From Spirochaetota bacterium (GTDB lineage Bacteria > Spirochaetota > Spirochaetia > Treponematales > UBA12059), in the NCBI GenBank assembly GCA_018262985.1, contig JADFDI010000002.1, forward strand, positions 330,314-394,313: a DNA stretch of 64,000 nt, written 5' to 3'. Within the stretch, counting starts at the first letter, position 1, and every line of letters begins with the position of its first letter. Made by a program: the position numbers and the translations under genes. This document shows, piece by piece, positions 1 through 9,157 of the stretch. The notes beneath the pieces are model-generated. The model saw nothing but the letters and a program-made list of their open reading frames with translations, was not told the DNA's origin and searched no databases.

Positions 1-1626
1 GGAATCGATCTCGCGCTTGACCACGTCCATGCCGACGCCGCGCCCCGAGACCTTGGTGACCGTCTTCGCCGTCGAGAAGCCCGGGGCGAAGATCAGCTGG
101 TCGATCTCCTGGTCGGGAAGGTCCGCGCCGGGACCGATGATGCCCCGTTCGAGCGCCTTGGCCTTGATCGCCGCGCGGTCGAGGCCGGCGCCGTCGTCGG
201 CCACCTGGATGAGCACGTAGGCGCCCGAGTGCATGGCCGAGAGCCGTATGGTGCCCGATCGGGGCTTTCCGGCGGCGAGCCGGTCCGCGGGACGCTCGAT
301 GCCGTGGTCGAGGGAATTGCGGATGATGTGCACGAGCGGGTCGCCGAGCTTCTCGATCACCGTCTTGTCGAGCTCCGTCTCGGCGCCCTCGGTCGCGAGC
401 TCGGCGTCCTTCCCGAGCTCGAGGGAAAGATCGCGCACCACGCGCCTGAACTTGTTGAAGGTGGAGCCGATCGGCAGCATGCGGATGCTCATGGTGTTGT
501 CGCGCAACTGCGAGATCAGGCGATCGAACATCTCCGAGATGCCGGTGAGGCCGGGATCCTGGATGCCGAGCGCCGTCTGGGAGAGCCGGGCCTGGAGGGT
601 CACGAGCTCGCCGACCAGGTCCACGAGCTGGTCCAGCTTGTCGCTGGCGACCCGGATGCTCGCGGCGCCCGTATCCACCTGGCGCTCCTGGACGCGCTTC
701 AGGTGCTCCTGCTCGACCAGGGCCGACTCGACCTGTTCCTTCGAGACGAGCTTCTTCTCGACGAGCACCTCGCCGAGGCGGCGCTGGGACTGCAGGGCCT
801 CGTCGATCGCCGCCCTCGTGACGATGCCCCTCTCGAGGAGTATCTCGCCGAGCTTCTTGGGTTCCTCGCGCTCCTGGAGGATCGCCGCCTCCTCTATCTT
901 GCCGAGGGCTATCTCGGACTCCGTCTCGATGAAGATGAAGACGTCCTTGATCGCGTCAGGCCCCTTGCCGCTGGCGATGATCGCGTCCCATGAGGTCAGG
1001 CACGCCTCGGGATCGAGCTTCCCGAGCTCGGGAATCCGCTCGGTATGGGGGAAGCACGCGCAGTCGCCGAGTTCCGACAGCTCTTCGAGCAGGCGGAGCA
1101 CCTTGGTGCCCGAGCGGAACACTCCCTCGCCGGGCTTGAACGAGAGCCGCCAGACGGTTTCCTCGCCCTCCGAGCCGGGTTTTTCCGTCGACGCGTCCGC
1201 GCGCGTTTCCGGCGCTTCCGCGGATTCCGGTTCGAAGGCCCTCGCCCCCTTCGCCGCGTAGGCGCGCAGGGCCTCCACCAGCTCGGAGGTGCGCGCCTCG
1301 ACGGCCGGTCCCGGCGCCTCGTCCGCCGCGAGCAGGGTCCTGATGTGGTCGCGCGAAGCCAGGGCCAGGTCCGCGAAGCCCTTCGTCATGGGCAGGGAGC
1401 CCGAGCGGATCCTGTCCATGATGTTCTCGAGGTCGTGCGCGAAGCGTCCGATCGCTTCGAACCCGAACATGCCGGCGGAGCCCTTGATCGTATGCACCGC
1501 GCGGAACGCCGCGTTCAGCAGTTCCGGATCGCCGGGCCTGGCCTCGAGTTCGAGCAGGATGCCCTCGAGCCCGGACAGGAGTTCCTCGGCTTCCTCGCGG
1601 AAGGATTCCTTGAAGCCGTCGATCAT
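1..1626 (-). CDS. cheA: CheA chemotaxis histidine kinase, 3' end outside the window
   Basis: Only the first 542 residues are present; the reading frame runs off the left edge. An N-terminal HPt (P1) domain carries the phospho-acceptor His45 in VHTIKGSAG. Residues ~150-245 hold a P2-like region. Residues ~253-300 contain two LGE-L helical repeats (LGEILLERGIV, LGEVLVEKKLV) that resemble the MshEN/GspE N-terminal module. A P3 dimerisation helix follows, then the kinase core with the N box (HIIRNSLDHGIE) and the G1 box (GRGVGMDVV). The ATG overlaps the stop of the STAS gene (ATGA), so the two are co-translated. The expected role is to autophosphorylate and pass phosphate to CheY-type regulators. 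No CheW, CheY or receptor gene lies in the visible sequence, and cheX is 35 kb away, so this could be a second chemosensory system. Confidence 0.95.
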   Translation of the reverse strand, partial: MIDGFKESFREEAEELLSGLEGILLELEARPGDPELLNAAFRAVHTIKGSAGMFGFEAIGRFAHDLENIMDRIRSGSLPMTKGFADLALASRDHIRTLLAADEAPGPAVEARTSELVEALRAYAAKGARAFEPESAEAPETRADASTEKPGSEGEETVWRLSFKPGEGVFRSGTKVLRLLEELSELGDCACFPHTERIPELGKLDPEACLTSWDAIIASGKGPDAIKDVFIFIETESEIALGKIEEAAILQEREEPKKLGEILLERGIVTRAAIDEALQSQRRLGEVLVEKKLVSKEQVESALVEQEHLKRVQERQVDTGAASIRVASDKLDQLVDLVGELVTLQARLSQTALGIQDPGLTGISEMFDRLISQLRDNTMSIRMLPIGSTFNKFRRVVRDLSLELGKDAELATEGAETELDKTVIEKLGDPLVHIIRNSLDHGIERPADRLAAGKPRSGTIRLSAMHSGAYVLIQVADDGAGLDRAAIKAKALERGIIGPGADLPDQEIDQLIFAPGFSTAKTVTKVSGRGVGMDVVKREIDS

Positions 1627-1961
1627 TTGGTCGCGCTCCCGTAATCGACCAGCGAGGCCTCGAGTTCCTCCCCGGTGCGGCAGGGGGTACGGGTGAAACC
1701 CGCGACCTGCAGGCGCCTGGAGATTTTTTCCGAAACCTTCCCCATCAGCGAAAAGCGCACCGTTCCGAGCTCGGCGCTGCGCCGGGCCGCGTAGAGCACC
1801 TGCAGCACCGCCAGGTCGATGTCCTCGGCGAGGGAGAAGTCGAAAAGCACTTCGTCGGACCCGGCGAACGCGGCAAGGAGCTCCTGCCTCAAGGGCGAGG
1901 CGGCCTCGATGCCGAGAGCCCCCTCGGGAGCGATCAGCTTCTGGGTCGGCTTTTTCTTCAC
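1623..1961 (-). CDS. STAS-domain protein
   Basis: A protein of 112 residues made almost entirely of one STAS (anti-sigma-factor-antagonist-like) domain, with the pattern KLIAPEGALG...FDFSLAEDIDLAVLQVL...GFTRT. The usual phosphorylatable Ser before the helix is not obvious; the loop reads DIDLAVLQ. I chose the GTG at 1961 because an AGGA sits about nine bases upstream; an in-frame ATG at 2000 would add 13 residues. It overlaps the cheA start by four bases. STAS-CheA pairs occur in chemosensory operons, where the STAS protein is thought to act as a small receiver or scaffold; its exact role here is unknown. Confidence 0.75.
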   Translation of the reverse strand: MKKKPTQKLIAPEGALGIEAASPLRQELLAAFAGSDEVLFDFSLAEDIDLAVLQVLYAARRSAELGTVRFSLMGKVSEKISRRLQVAGFTRTPCRTGEELEASLVDYGSATK

Positions 1962-2036
1962 CAATTCCCGTCCTTCCGACGAACCCCGGCGGGTCCGCAC
2001 GTGGGATCGAGGGCGCGGCCCTCTCCGACCGTATCG

Positions 2037-2064
2037 ATTATAGACGATACCGGACCGGGCGCAA
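2037..2064 (-). promoter_or_regulatory. sigma70-type promoter for STAS-cheA
   Basis: On the minus strand TTGCGC and TATAAT are 16 bases apart. Transcription would start near 2030, which gives a 30-70 base leader before the STAS gene. Confidence 0.55.
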
Positions 2065-2094
2065 GGGCGGGGCGGCGCGCCGCCGGCGGCGGGA

Positions 2095-3894
2095 CTAGAG
2101 GAAGGAGGAGACGTCGAGCAGGCCCGGAATCGCGATGAGCGCGTCGAGGAAACCGGCCTTGCGGCGCTTCACGTAGAGCCTCAGGACGGCCACGCGCTCT
2201 TCCTCGAGCAGCTCGAAATCCTGCACCAGCAGCGGATCCGATTCGGACAGGCCGCTCTCGTCGGCGGCGCCTCCGAACCATACCTTTTCCACGCTGAAAC
2301 CGCCCTTGCCGAGCAAGCCGCCCGGCCGCGCCTCGAGGCGCATGCCGAAGAGCACGGGATACAGGTTCTCCCGGACGTCGCGTCGCAGCGCCTCGTCCAC
2401 CGGCCGTTCGGGACGGGGCCGCAAGGCCACGGGCACGACGTACGCCCCGCTTACCGATTCGAAACCGAGGTTGACGAGGGTGCCGGGGACGCGGTCGAGC
2501 AGGAGGGCCTGGGCCTCGACCAGGGCGCTCACCGCGACGCCGTCCACCGACGCGAGTCGGTCGCCGCGGTTGGGCGCCCGCGGCGCTCCGGGAAACGCGT
2601 AAAGCAGTTCGGGAGGGGCCGGATCCTCGTGGAACGCGAGGCCCGTCCATGCGTGCACGGTCTCGCCGCCGTCGTAGAGGCCGGGCAGGAGCGCGACGAT
2701 CCAGCGCGACGGCACGGCGAAGTTGAGTCCCTGGAATTGGGGCATGCCCGCGAATACGATGCCGGCGAGCTCGCCTCGCTCGTCGAGCAGCGGTCCTCCG
2801 GAGTTGCCGGGGTTCACCGCCACGTCCACCTGCACCGCGTCGCCGAGCTCGAGGAAGCGACGGCCGGTCGCGCTCACGATCCCGCTCGTCACGGTGCTTT
2901 CGAGGCCGACCGGGCTTCCGATCGCGTAGATGCGGTCGCCGGGGGCGAAGGCGGAGCGCCCCGAGAACGAGAGCCAGAACTCCGGGACCGCCTCGGTCTT
3001 GAGCAGGGCGAGGTCGAACACGGGATCCCAGCCCACGACCCGCGCCGGCACCCTGAGTTCCGAGCTGCCGGGAAGGCGCACCGAGAGCCGCGAGAAACCC
3101 TCGTACTCCGGGTCGACCTCGCTCGCGATCACGTGGTAGTTGGTCAGGATATAGCCTGACCTGTCGATGAAGAAGCCGGACCCGATCACGCGTTCGGGGG
3201 TCCCGACGCCGCGATCGACCCTGATGCCCTTGTTGACCCAGATGGTGACGGTGCCGCGAAGGAGCTCGCGCATTGGATCGGACCCCGACGCGTACGCGGA
3301 CATGGGGCCGTCGAGCGCCGCGGGAGCCCGGGCCAGTATGGTCCGCAGCACCGCGCGGTTGCGGCCGTCCATGGCTCGCGCGGTCCAGGTTCCGAGCTCG
3401 GTTCCGCCCATGGCCCCCAGTTCGAAGGCCTCGAGGAACACGGCGAAGGCCGCCGCCTCCTTGCCCCCGTTCCAGAAATTCTCGGCCTTGGCGAGCAGGA
3501 AGTGCGATTCCGTTCCCGGACCGAGCCGCGCGCCTTCGAAGAGCGGCGCCGCGAGCGGATGCGAGGCGAGCGAGCGCGCCGACCGGAGCGCCGAGAGCGC
3601 GAGCGCGGGATCGGCTCCGGGGTCGGCGGCGGCGTTTTCGAGCCTGGAAGCGATCTCCGCGGCGGCTCCGCGCGCGATCCGGCGCCAGCTCTCGCGCTTC
3701 GCCGCGTCGCCGAGCTCCGCGAGGTACACGGCTTCCTCGAAAGCCAGGGCCGGATCGGACGCGACCAGGGTCTCGAGCTCGTCCGATCTCACGCGGTTCC
3801 AGTCGCCGGGGAGCTCCGGCTCCGACGCGCAGGCGCCGAGCCAAAGCGAGAAGGCCAGTACGGCGAACGGCTTCGCCGCGCGGGGCCGCCTCAC
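2095..3894 (-). CDS. HtrA/trypsin-like serine protease, predicted lipoprotein
   Basis: 599 residues from a GTG that overlaps the previous stop (GTGA). A lipobox (LGAC, Cys22) predicts a lipid-anchored envelope protein. Residues ~30-200 are a helical region rich in Ala and Leu. The S1C-type protease domain follows with a complete triad: His254 in LTNYHVIAS, Asp294 in DPVFDLALLKT and Ser365 in NPGNSGGPL. After residue ~400 come one or two PDZ-like segments (LASVDGVAV, LLVQDFELLE). The likely role is proteolytic quality control or processing at the cell envelope. It is the last gene of the ftsH chain, directly after a TPR secreted protein, so the two may act together. The product family is clear; substrates cannot be predicted. 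Confidence 0.85.
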   Translation of the reverse strand: MRRPRAAKPFAVLAFSLWLGACASEPELPGDWNRVRSDELETLVASDPALAFEEAVYLAELGDAAKRESWRRIARGAAAEIASRLENAAADPGADPALALSALRSARSLASHPLAAPLFEGARLGPGTESHFLLAKAENFWNGGKEAAAFAVFLEAFELGAMGGTELGTWTARAMDGRNRAVLRTILARAPAALDGPMSAYASGSDPMRELLRGTVTIWVNKGIRVDRGVGTPERVIGSGFFIDRSGYILTNYHVIASEVDPEYEGFSRLSVRLPGSSELRVPARVVGWDPVFDLALLKTEAVPEFWLSFSGRSAFAPGDRIYAIGSPVGLESTVTSGIVSATGRRFLELGDAVQVDVAVNPGNSGGPLLDERGELAGIVFAGMPQFQGLNFAVPSRWIVALLPGLYDGGETVHAWTGLAFHEDPAPPELLYAFPGAPRAPNRGDRLASVDGVAVSALVEAQALLLDRVPGTLVNLGFESVSGAYVVPVALRPRPERPVDEALRRDVRENLYPVLFGMRLEARPGGLLGKGGFSVEKVWFGGAADESGLSESDPLLVQDFELLEEERVAVLRLYVKRRKAGFLDALIAIPGLLDVSSFL

Positions 3895-5786
3895 TCCACG
3901 ACCTCGAGGAAGGCGACGCCCTTGAAGCGGTAGACTCGATACCGTATCCCGTCCCGCTCGCCGACGCCCGAGGGCGGCAGGACCGGCCCGAGGTCGAAGG
4001 GCTTGCGGCCTATCCAGAACGCGGAGCCCGAGGCGTCGGGGACGAGCGCCAGCTCGGTCCCCGCGCGGAACAGCCTCAGGATCCGTCCGTCCTTCACGAT
4101 GGCGGCCGTATCGTACCTGCCGTCGAAGCGGCTCGCGAACTCCCAGGTTTCGCTCCCGTCGGGGCCGGGCCGGACGGACGCGTCCCACAACCCGTCCCCG
4201 TCGTAGTCCCATTCGCGGGAGGGGGACGGAACGTAGGTCTCCCGGTAATCGGGCCGTCCGTCGCCGTCGAGGTCCACCTCGAGCAGGCGCGGCGTCGAGC
4301 GCGCGAGCTCGCCGTCATCCGCGAGCCAGGTACGCCGGCCTTCGAAGATCCCGTCGCCGTCGAAGTCGAGGAGCTCCAGCGATACGGCCCCCCGCTCGCG
4401 ATGCACCACGGCGACGACGCCCTGGGCGTCGGTCCTGAAGGAATCCGCGGGAACCCCGGCCTCGATGTCGAAACTCTCGGTCGAGCGCAGGTCGACTCGG
4501 GAAGCGGCGAAGGCGAGGGACGCGGCGGCCCGTTCGGTCGGAACGGCTACGGCCGAGCGTCGGGCGAGCCGGAAGGGGCGCGATCCGGAGGAAGCGAGCT
4601 CGTCGAAGCTGAGCAAGGGCAGGGAAAAGGCTCCCGGAGCGAACCAGTAGCGCCGAACCTCGCCGCCGGACTCCCAGGCGAGCTCGGCGACGCCGGGCCA
4701 GGCCCCGTAGGCCACCGACACCGTTTCGCCCGAAAGGACTGCTTCGGCCCTCACGGGAGCGCCTTCCGAAAGATGGACGGCGAGCTCGGCGCGCCCGTCC
4801 TGGTCGAGGTCGAGCTCGAAGCGGACGATCGCGCCGTTCCGGTAGGCGGCTCGCGCCTCGGGAATGCCGTCGCCGTTGGCGTCGGCGAGCAGGGCGCCGC
4901 TCCACCCGAGCAGGAGGGCGGTGATGGCTTCGCGCTCATCCGCGTCCCTCGACGCCTCGATGAGCGCTTCGACGTCGCGGCGGTAGGCGCTGCCGCCCGA
5001 AAGGATCTCGGCGGCCGCCCGCGGAGCGGACACGAGGCCTGAACGGACCGCCAGCACGCTCGTGGCCCCGCTGCGGCCGCCCTGCGCCCTGAAGGCGCGG
5101 AGAGCCGCCAGGGCGTCCGCCTCCCGGCCCGGCAGGCGGACGAGGGCCGGCAGTTCAGGGTCGACGAGCGACCAGGACGAAAGTCGCGAAAGGACGCGCT
5201 CGCGGATTTCCCGCTCCGATCCGCCCGCGGGTTCGGACGGGAAACCGCCCGAGTCGACGTAGAGCCGGCCGAAGCGCGGATCGAAGGGATGGCGGTCCAT
5301 GCCGGTCGCCAGCGCGGCGAGGAAGCCGTCGCGGTCGCCCGAGAAGCGGAGGCAGGCGGCGCGGATCCAGTCGCTTTCCGGATCGGCGCCCTTTCCGGGC
5401 AGGGCGGCCAAGGCTTCGTCGTAGCGCTTGGTCTCGTAGAGCACCCGGGCGAGCAGGCGCCTGGCCTCGTCCATCGAGTATGCGGAGAAGCCATTGGCGG
5501 CTATGGCCGTCTTGAGCATGGCTTCGGCCTCGAAGCGCGGCAGGTCGAGCCCGAGGCCGAGCAGGGCCTCCAGGTAGAGCGCGTCGGACTCCGCCGGCGC
5601 GAAGGAACGGGCGGAATGGAGGAGCGCGCGGGCTTCGGTGACCCTCCCCGCGCCCGCGGCTTCCCGGGCGCGCTCGAAGTAGCTCCGGGACGCCGAGCGT
5701 TCCCATTCCGACTGCGCCGCGGCGGGAGGAACCGCCAGGGCGAGGACGGCCAGCAAGGGCAGGACGCCGGCCCCCCGCGTCCTCAT
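3891..5786 (-). CDS. Secreted TPR-like protein with EF-hand-type calcium loops
   Basis: 631 residues starting at an ATG that overlaps the ftsH stop (ATGA). A signal peptide (about residues 1-24, ending AAAQ) predicts export. The N-terminal third is a helical TPR-like array (YFERAREAAGAGR, YETKRYDEALAAL). Five acidic loops of the DxDxDG type follow: DANGDGIPE, DLDQDGRAE, DFDGDGIFE, DLDGDGRPD and DYDGDGLWD. Such loops bind calcium in EF-hand, dockerin-like or FG-GAP proteins. I do not recognise a specific family. It is flanked by ftsH and the HtrA-like protease with overlapping ends on both sides, so it is translationally coupled to two proteases and may be an envelope scaffold or adaptor. Function is inferred only from architecture. 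Confidence 0.7.
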   Translation of the reverse strand: MRTRGAGVLPLLAVLALAVPPAAAQSEWERSASRSYFERAREAAGAGRVTEARALLHSARSFAPAESDALYLEALLGLGLDLPRFEAEAMLKTAIAANGFSAYSMDEARRLLARVLYETKRYDEALAALPGKGADPESDWIRAACLRFSGDRDGFLAALATGMDRHPFDPRFGRLYVDSGGFPSEPAGGSEREIRERVLSRLSSWSLVDPELPALVRLPGREADALAALRAFRAQGGRSGATSVLAVRSGLVSAPRAAAEILSGGSAYRRDVEALIEASRDADEREAITALLLGWSGALLADANGDGIPEARAAYRNGAIVRFELDLDQDGRAELAVHLSEGAPVRAEAVLSGETVSVAYGAWPGVAELAWESGGEVRRYWFAPGAFSLPLLSFDELASSGSRPFRLARRSAVAVPTERAAASLAFAASRVDLRSTESFDIEAGVPADSFRTDAQGVVAVVHRERGAVSLELLDFDGDGIFEGRRTWLADDGELARSTPRLLEVDLDGDGRPDYRETYVPSPSREWDYDGDGLWDASVRPGPDGSETWEFASRFDGRYDTAAIVKDGRILRLFRAGTELALVPDASGSAFWIGRKPFDLGPVLPPSGVGERDGIRYRVYRFKGVAFLEVVE

Positions 5787-7657
5787 GGCCGCTCCGGGCT
5801 CCCCGCGCGCGGGGCGAAGCCGAAAAGGGTCCTGATTTCCTCGTCGTCGAGGGTCTCCCGCAGCATCAGCTCGTCGGCCAGCCTTTCGAGCTGGTCGCGA
5901 TGCGCGCCCAGCAGCCCCTCGCACTCGGCGAGGGCGTCGTCGAGCATCTTCTTGATGGACTCGTCGATGCGGCGCGCGGTCTCCTCGGAATAGTCCTTGT
6001 GGCGGGCGATCTCCTTGCCGAGGAAGATGGGCTCCTCCTCCTGGCCGTAGGCGATCGGACCCATGCCGGGAGCCATGCCCCACTCGCAGACCATTTTCCG
6101 CGCGAGGTCGGTGGCCTGCCTGATGTCCTGCGAGGCGCCGGTGGTCGTCTCGCCGTACACCAGCCGCTCCGCGACGTAGCCGCCGTACGCGATGACGATG
6201 CGGTTCCGGATCCAGCCGTAGCCGCGCGAGTAGGCTTCCTTCTCCGGCAGCGAGAACGCCAGTCCTAGCGCCCGCCCGCGCGGGATGATGGTGACCTTGT
6301 GGAGCTGGTCGGCGTGCGGCAAGTAATAATGGAGGAGGGCGTGGCCGGCCTCGTGGACGGCGGTCATGCGCTTCTCCTCGTCGGTGATGAACAGGCTCTT
6401 GCGCGCCACGCCCATGAGGATCTTGTCGCGCGCCTCCTCGAAGTCCTGCATGGCCACGGCCTGGTCGCCGCGACGGATCGCGTGCAGGGCGGCCTCGTTG
6501 ACCAGGTTCGCGAGGTCGGCGCCGCTCGTGCCGGGCGTGGCCCGGGCCATGGTCTTGACGTCGACGTCCGCGCCCACGGGGATTTTCTGCATGTGGATGC
6601 CGAGGATCGCCTCGCGTTCCTGGACGTCCGGCATGGCCACGGTGACCTGGCGGTCGAAGCGGCCGGGCCGGAGCAGCGCCGGGTCGAGCACGTCGGGACG
6701 GTTGGTGGCGGCGAGCATGATGACGCCGTCCTTCGTGTCGAAGCCGTCCATCTCGACGAGCATCTGGTTGAGCGTCTGCTCGCGCTCGTCGTGGCCGCCG
6801 CCGTAGCCGGCGCCGCGCGTCCTTCCCACCGCGTCCAGCTCGTCTATGAAGATGATGCACGGCGCGCTCCGCCTGCCCTGCTCGAAGAGGTCGCGCACGC
6901 GGCTCGCGCCGACGCCCACGAACATCTCCACGAAGTCCGAGCCCGACATGTGGAAGAAGGGCACGTTCGCCTCGCCCGCTACCGCGCGGGCCAGCAGGGT
7001 CTTGCCCGTTCCCGGCATGCCGACGAGCAGGACGCCCTTGGGAATCCGGGCGCCCATCTTGACGAATTTCTGGGGGTTCTTGAGGTAGTCGACCACCTCG
7101 GAGAGCTCGTACTTGGCCTCGGCCTGTCCCGCCACGTCCTCGAAGGTGATCTTCCGCGACGACTCGACGTAGCGCTTGGCCTTGCTCTTGCCGAACATGA
7201 AGGCCTTGTTGTTGCCCTGCGACTGCCTGAACAGCACGAAGAGGATGGCGATGCCGAGCACCCAGGGCAGGGTCTCGAGGAGGATGCGCCAGGGCGACAT
7301 GCCCGAGAGGGCGCCGTCGACCTTGACTCCGGCCTCCCGCAAGGTCGCGAGCAGTTCGTAATCCGGATAGGGGATCCGGGCGCGGAAGCCCACGTCCTTG
7401 CCGTCGGCGTCCTTGGCCTTGAACTTGCCCACGAGCTCGTATTGATCGACGATGCTGACGGAGTCGACGTCGCCCTGCTCGACGTGCTGGAGGAAGGCCG
7501 TGTAGGTGAGGTCGCGGCTCGCGGCCTGGCCGTTCGCGAGCCACATGGCCACGGTGATCGAGGCGAGGGCGATGAAGGCCACCATGGCGGCTTTCGGTCC
7601 CCTCGGGGCGACCGGAGCGGGAAGGGGCTTCTGTTCGGGATCCTGGTTCAGTGCCAT
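5783..7657 (-). CDS. ftsH: ATP-dependent zinc metalloprotease FtsH
   Basis: 624 residues, typical for the family. Two membrane segments (about 24-40 and 132-143) bracket a small periplasmic domain. The AAA+ module has Walker A GMPGTGKT (213-220), Walker B IIFIDELD (268-275) and the second region of homology around [18 protein letters not shown]. The zinc protease site is HEAGH (435-439). FtsH degrades membrane and regulatory proteins as a hexamer at the inner membrane. The ATG at 7657 lies inside the last codons of tilS, which makes translational coupling likely; the tilS-ftsH order is conserved in many bacteria. Confidence 0.98.
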   Translation of the reverse strand: MALNQDPEQKPLPAPVAPRGPKAAMVAFIALASITVAMWLANGQAASRDLTYTAFLQHVEQGDVDSVSIVDQYELVGKFKAKDADGKDVGFRARIPYPDYELLATLREAGVKVDGALSGMSPWRILLETLPWVLGIAILFVLFRQSQGNNKAFMFGKSKAKRYVESSRKITFEDVAGQAEAKYELSEVVDYLKNPQKFVKMGARIPKGVLLVGMPGTGKTLLARAVAGEANVPFFHMSGSDFVEMFVGVGASRVRDLFEQGRRSAPCIIFIDELDAVGRTRGAGYGGGHDEREQTLNQMLVEMDGFDTKDGVIMLAATNRPDVLDPALLRPGRFDRQVTVAMPDVQEREAILGIHMQKIPVGADVDVKTMARATPGTSGADLANLVNEAALHAIRRGDQAVAMQDFEEARDKILMGVARKSLFITDEEKRMTAVHEAGHALLHYYLPHADQLHKVTIIPRGRALGLAFSLPEKEAYSRGYGWIRNRIVIAYGGYVAERLVYGETTTGASQDIRQATDLARKMVCEWGMAPGMGPIAYGQEEEPIFLGKEIARHKDYSEETARRIDESIKKMLDDALAECEGLLGAHRDQLERLADELMLRETLDDEEIRTLFGFAPRAGSPERP

Positions 7658-9039
7658 ACGCTTGCGTCCGTTCCTTTCGCTATCACGAGTCGTCGCCCGC
7701 CGGTCGGACGCGCGCTCCGCGGAAAATCGCGCCGCCCCGCGGGGGCGCCGACGAGACAGGCCAGGCCGGCCTCGTCCTCCGCGACGAGGAGGGGAAAGCC
7801 TTCCGGATCCGGCGCCCCGTCGCCGACGGGATGGCCGGGATCGCCGGGCCGTCGGGTGCGGAGGGTGAGCGGAAAGGAGAAGCTCCCCTCCGGCAGGCCG
7901 GCCTCCCCGCCGTCCGTCCAATATATCCTAAGCACTTCGCGTTTGCCAACGACGATCGGTCCGGGTTCATCGACGCGGACGCGGAGGATGCGTTCCCTAG
8001 TCCCGGCGTCTTCGGCGCGACCGCCCTGGAACCGGATCGAGACGCGTCGGCCGTCGGATTCCAGGAGGAGCCCGCCGCCGCGGCTCCGGAAGGGCTTGCC
8101 GTCCGCGGCGCCCTTCGCCGCGGACGCGAGGGTATTCCAGGGAAGGCGCGCGCCGTCCGGCCCGTCCGTCGAGGCTAGCGCCAGGTCCGAGCCGCGCGCG
8201 AGCATCCGGACCGCGAGGGCGAGCGCCGTGCCTTCGAAGCGGGAGGATTCGCAGGTCCACCGATCTCCGCTCCGCGTCCATTCCGCTTCCGGGGCGAGGG
8301 CCTCGAGAGCCTCGTCCTCCAGCGCCGCCTTCGCGGCAGTCCGCGCTATCGCCTTCCGCCACCCGGGAAAGACGGCATCCAGGGCGGGGATGAGGACGTG
8401 CCGCGCGCGGTTGCGCGCGTAGTCGAGCTCGGCGTTGGTGGAGTCCTCGCTCCAGATCAGGCCCCGTTCCTCGAGGTAGGCCGCGAGCGCGCTCTTCGGA
8501 AGCGAAAGGAGGGGCCGGCCCCAAAGTCCGTTCCTCGACCGCATGCCCCGAAGGCCCCCCGAGCCCGAACCGGAGAAGAGCCGCATGAGGACGGTCTCCG
8601 CCTGGTCGTCGCGGGTGTGGCCGAGGAGCACCAGGCTAGCGCCCTCCGCGCGGGCAGCCTCCGCGAGCGCGGCCCGGCGGAGGGATCGCGCAGCCGCCTC
8701 GACGCCGCAGGAACCGGCGGCCGCGAGCGCCGATACCGCGCCCCGGCCGAGCCGCTTCTCGAGCAGCCGTACGCCGATCGCCGCGCAGGTCGACCCGAGC
8801 GCCCGGCGCTCCGCGTCGATCTCGGCTTCGGGGCGGATCGCGTGGTCCACCCATACCGCTACGGCCTCGATGCCCGTCGACGGCGCGACGGCGGCGCAGG
8901 CGGCCAGGAGGGCGGTCGAGTCGCAGCCGCCGGAAGCCGCCACCAACACCCTCGGCCGGGCGTCGGCCTGCGTCTTCAGGAAGCCGGAGACGGCGTTCTC
9001 CACGCGCTCGAGCCTGGCTCGCGGATGGCTGGATGGCAT
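7648..9039 (-). CDS. tilS: tRNA(Ile)-lysidine synthetase
   Basis: 463 residues. An N-type ATP pyrophosphatase P-loop SGGCDS lies at 36-41, followed by GHTRDDQAETVLMRL and a C-terminal domain that ends in a basic region. TilS converts C34 of the tRNA-Ile CAU anticodon to lysidine, which is essential for decoding AUA. A strong GGAGGT precedes the ATG at 9039. The 3' end overlaps the start of ftsH by 10 bases. A terminator hairpin separates it from rplY upstream, so it may depend on readthrough or on its own weak promoter. Confidence 0.93.
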   Translation of the reverse strand: MPSSHPRARLERVENAVSGFLKTQADARPRVLVAASGGCDSTALLAACAAVAPSTGIEAVAVWVDHAIRPEAEIDAERRALGSTCAAIGVRLLEKRLGRGAVSALAAAGSCGVEAAARSLRRAALAEAARAEGASLVLLGHTRDDQAETVLMRLFSGSGSGGLRGMRSRNGLWGRPLLSLPKSALAAYLEERGLIWSEDSTNAELDYARNRARHVLIPALDAVFPGWRKAIARTAAKAALEDEALEALAPEAEWTRSGDRWTCESSRFEGTALALAVRMLARGSDLALASTDGPDGARLPWNTLASAAKGAADGKPFRSRGGGLLLESDGRRVSIRFQGGRAEDAGTRERILRVRVDEPGPIVVGKREVLRIYWTDGGEAGLPEGSFSFPLTLRTRRPGDPGHPVGDGAPDPEGFPLLVAEDEAGLACLVGAPAGRRDFPRSARPTGGRRLVIAKGTDASVWH

Positions 9040-9108
9040 CTGACCTCCGGGACCGACGCCCGGCGCTCCGCGAGAGGACGCCTGAGGCCGGGAAAGGGCC
9101 CGCTTACG

Positions 9109-9138
9109 AAAAAGCCGTCCGACTCGAGGTCGGACGGC
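9109..9138 (-). terminator. Intrinsic terminator after rplY
   Basis: A perfect 10-bp stem (9114-9123 with 9129-9138) and a 5-base loop are followed on the minus strand by five T residues. It ends the rplY message about 70 bases before tilS begins. Confidence 0.75.
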
Positions 9139-9157
9139 GGGTTTCGCTCTCGAACCG

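Noticed and set aside
6299-8422. Long plus-strand open frame of 707 residues opposite ftsH and tilS
   Set aside because: It mirrors two clear enzymes on the minus strand; the translation is low-complexity and matches nothing.
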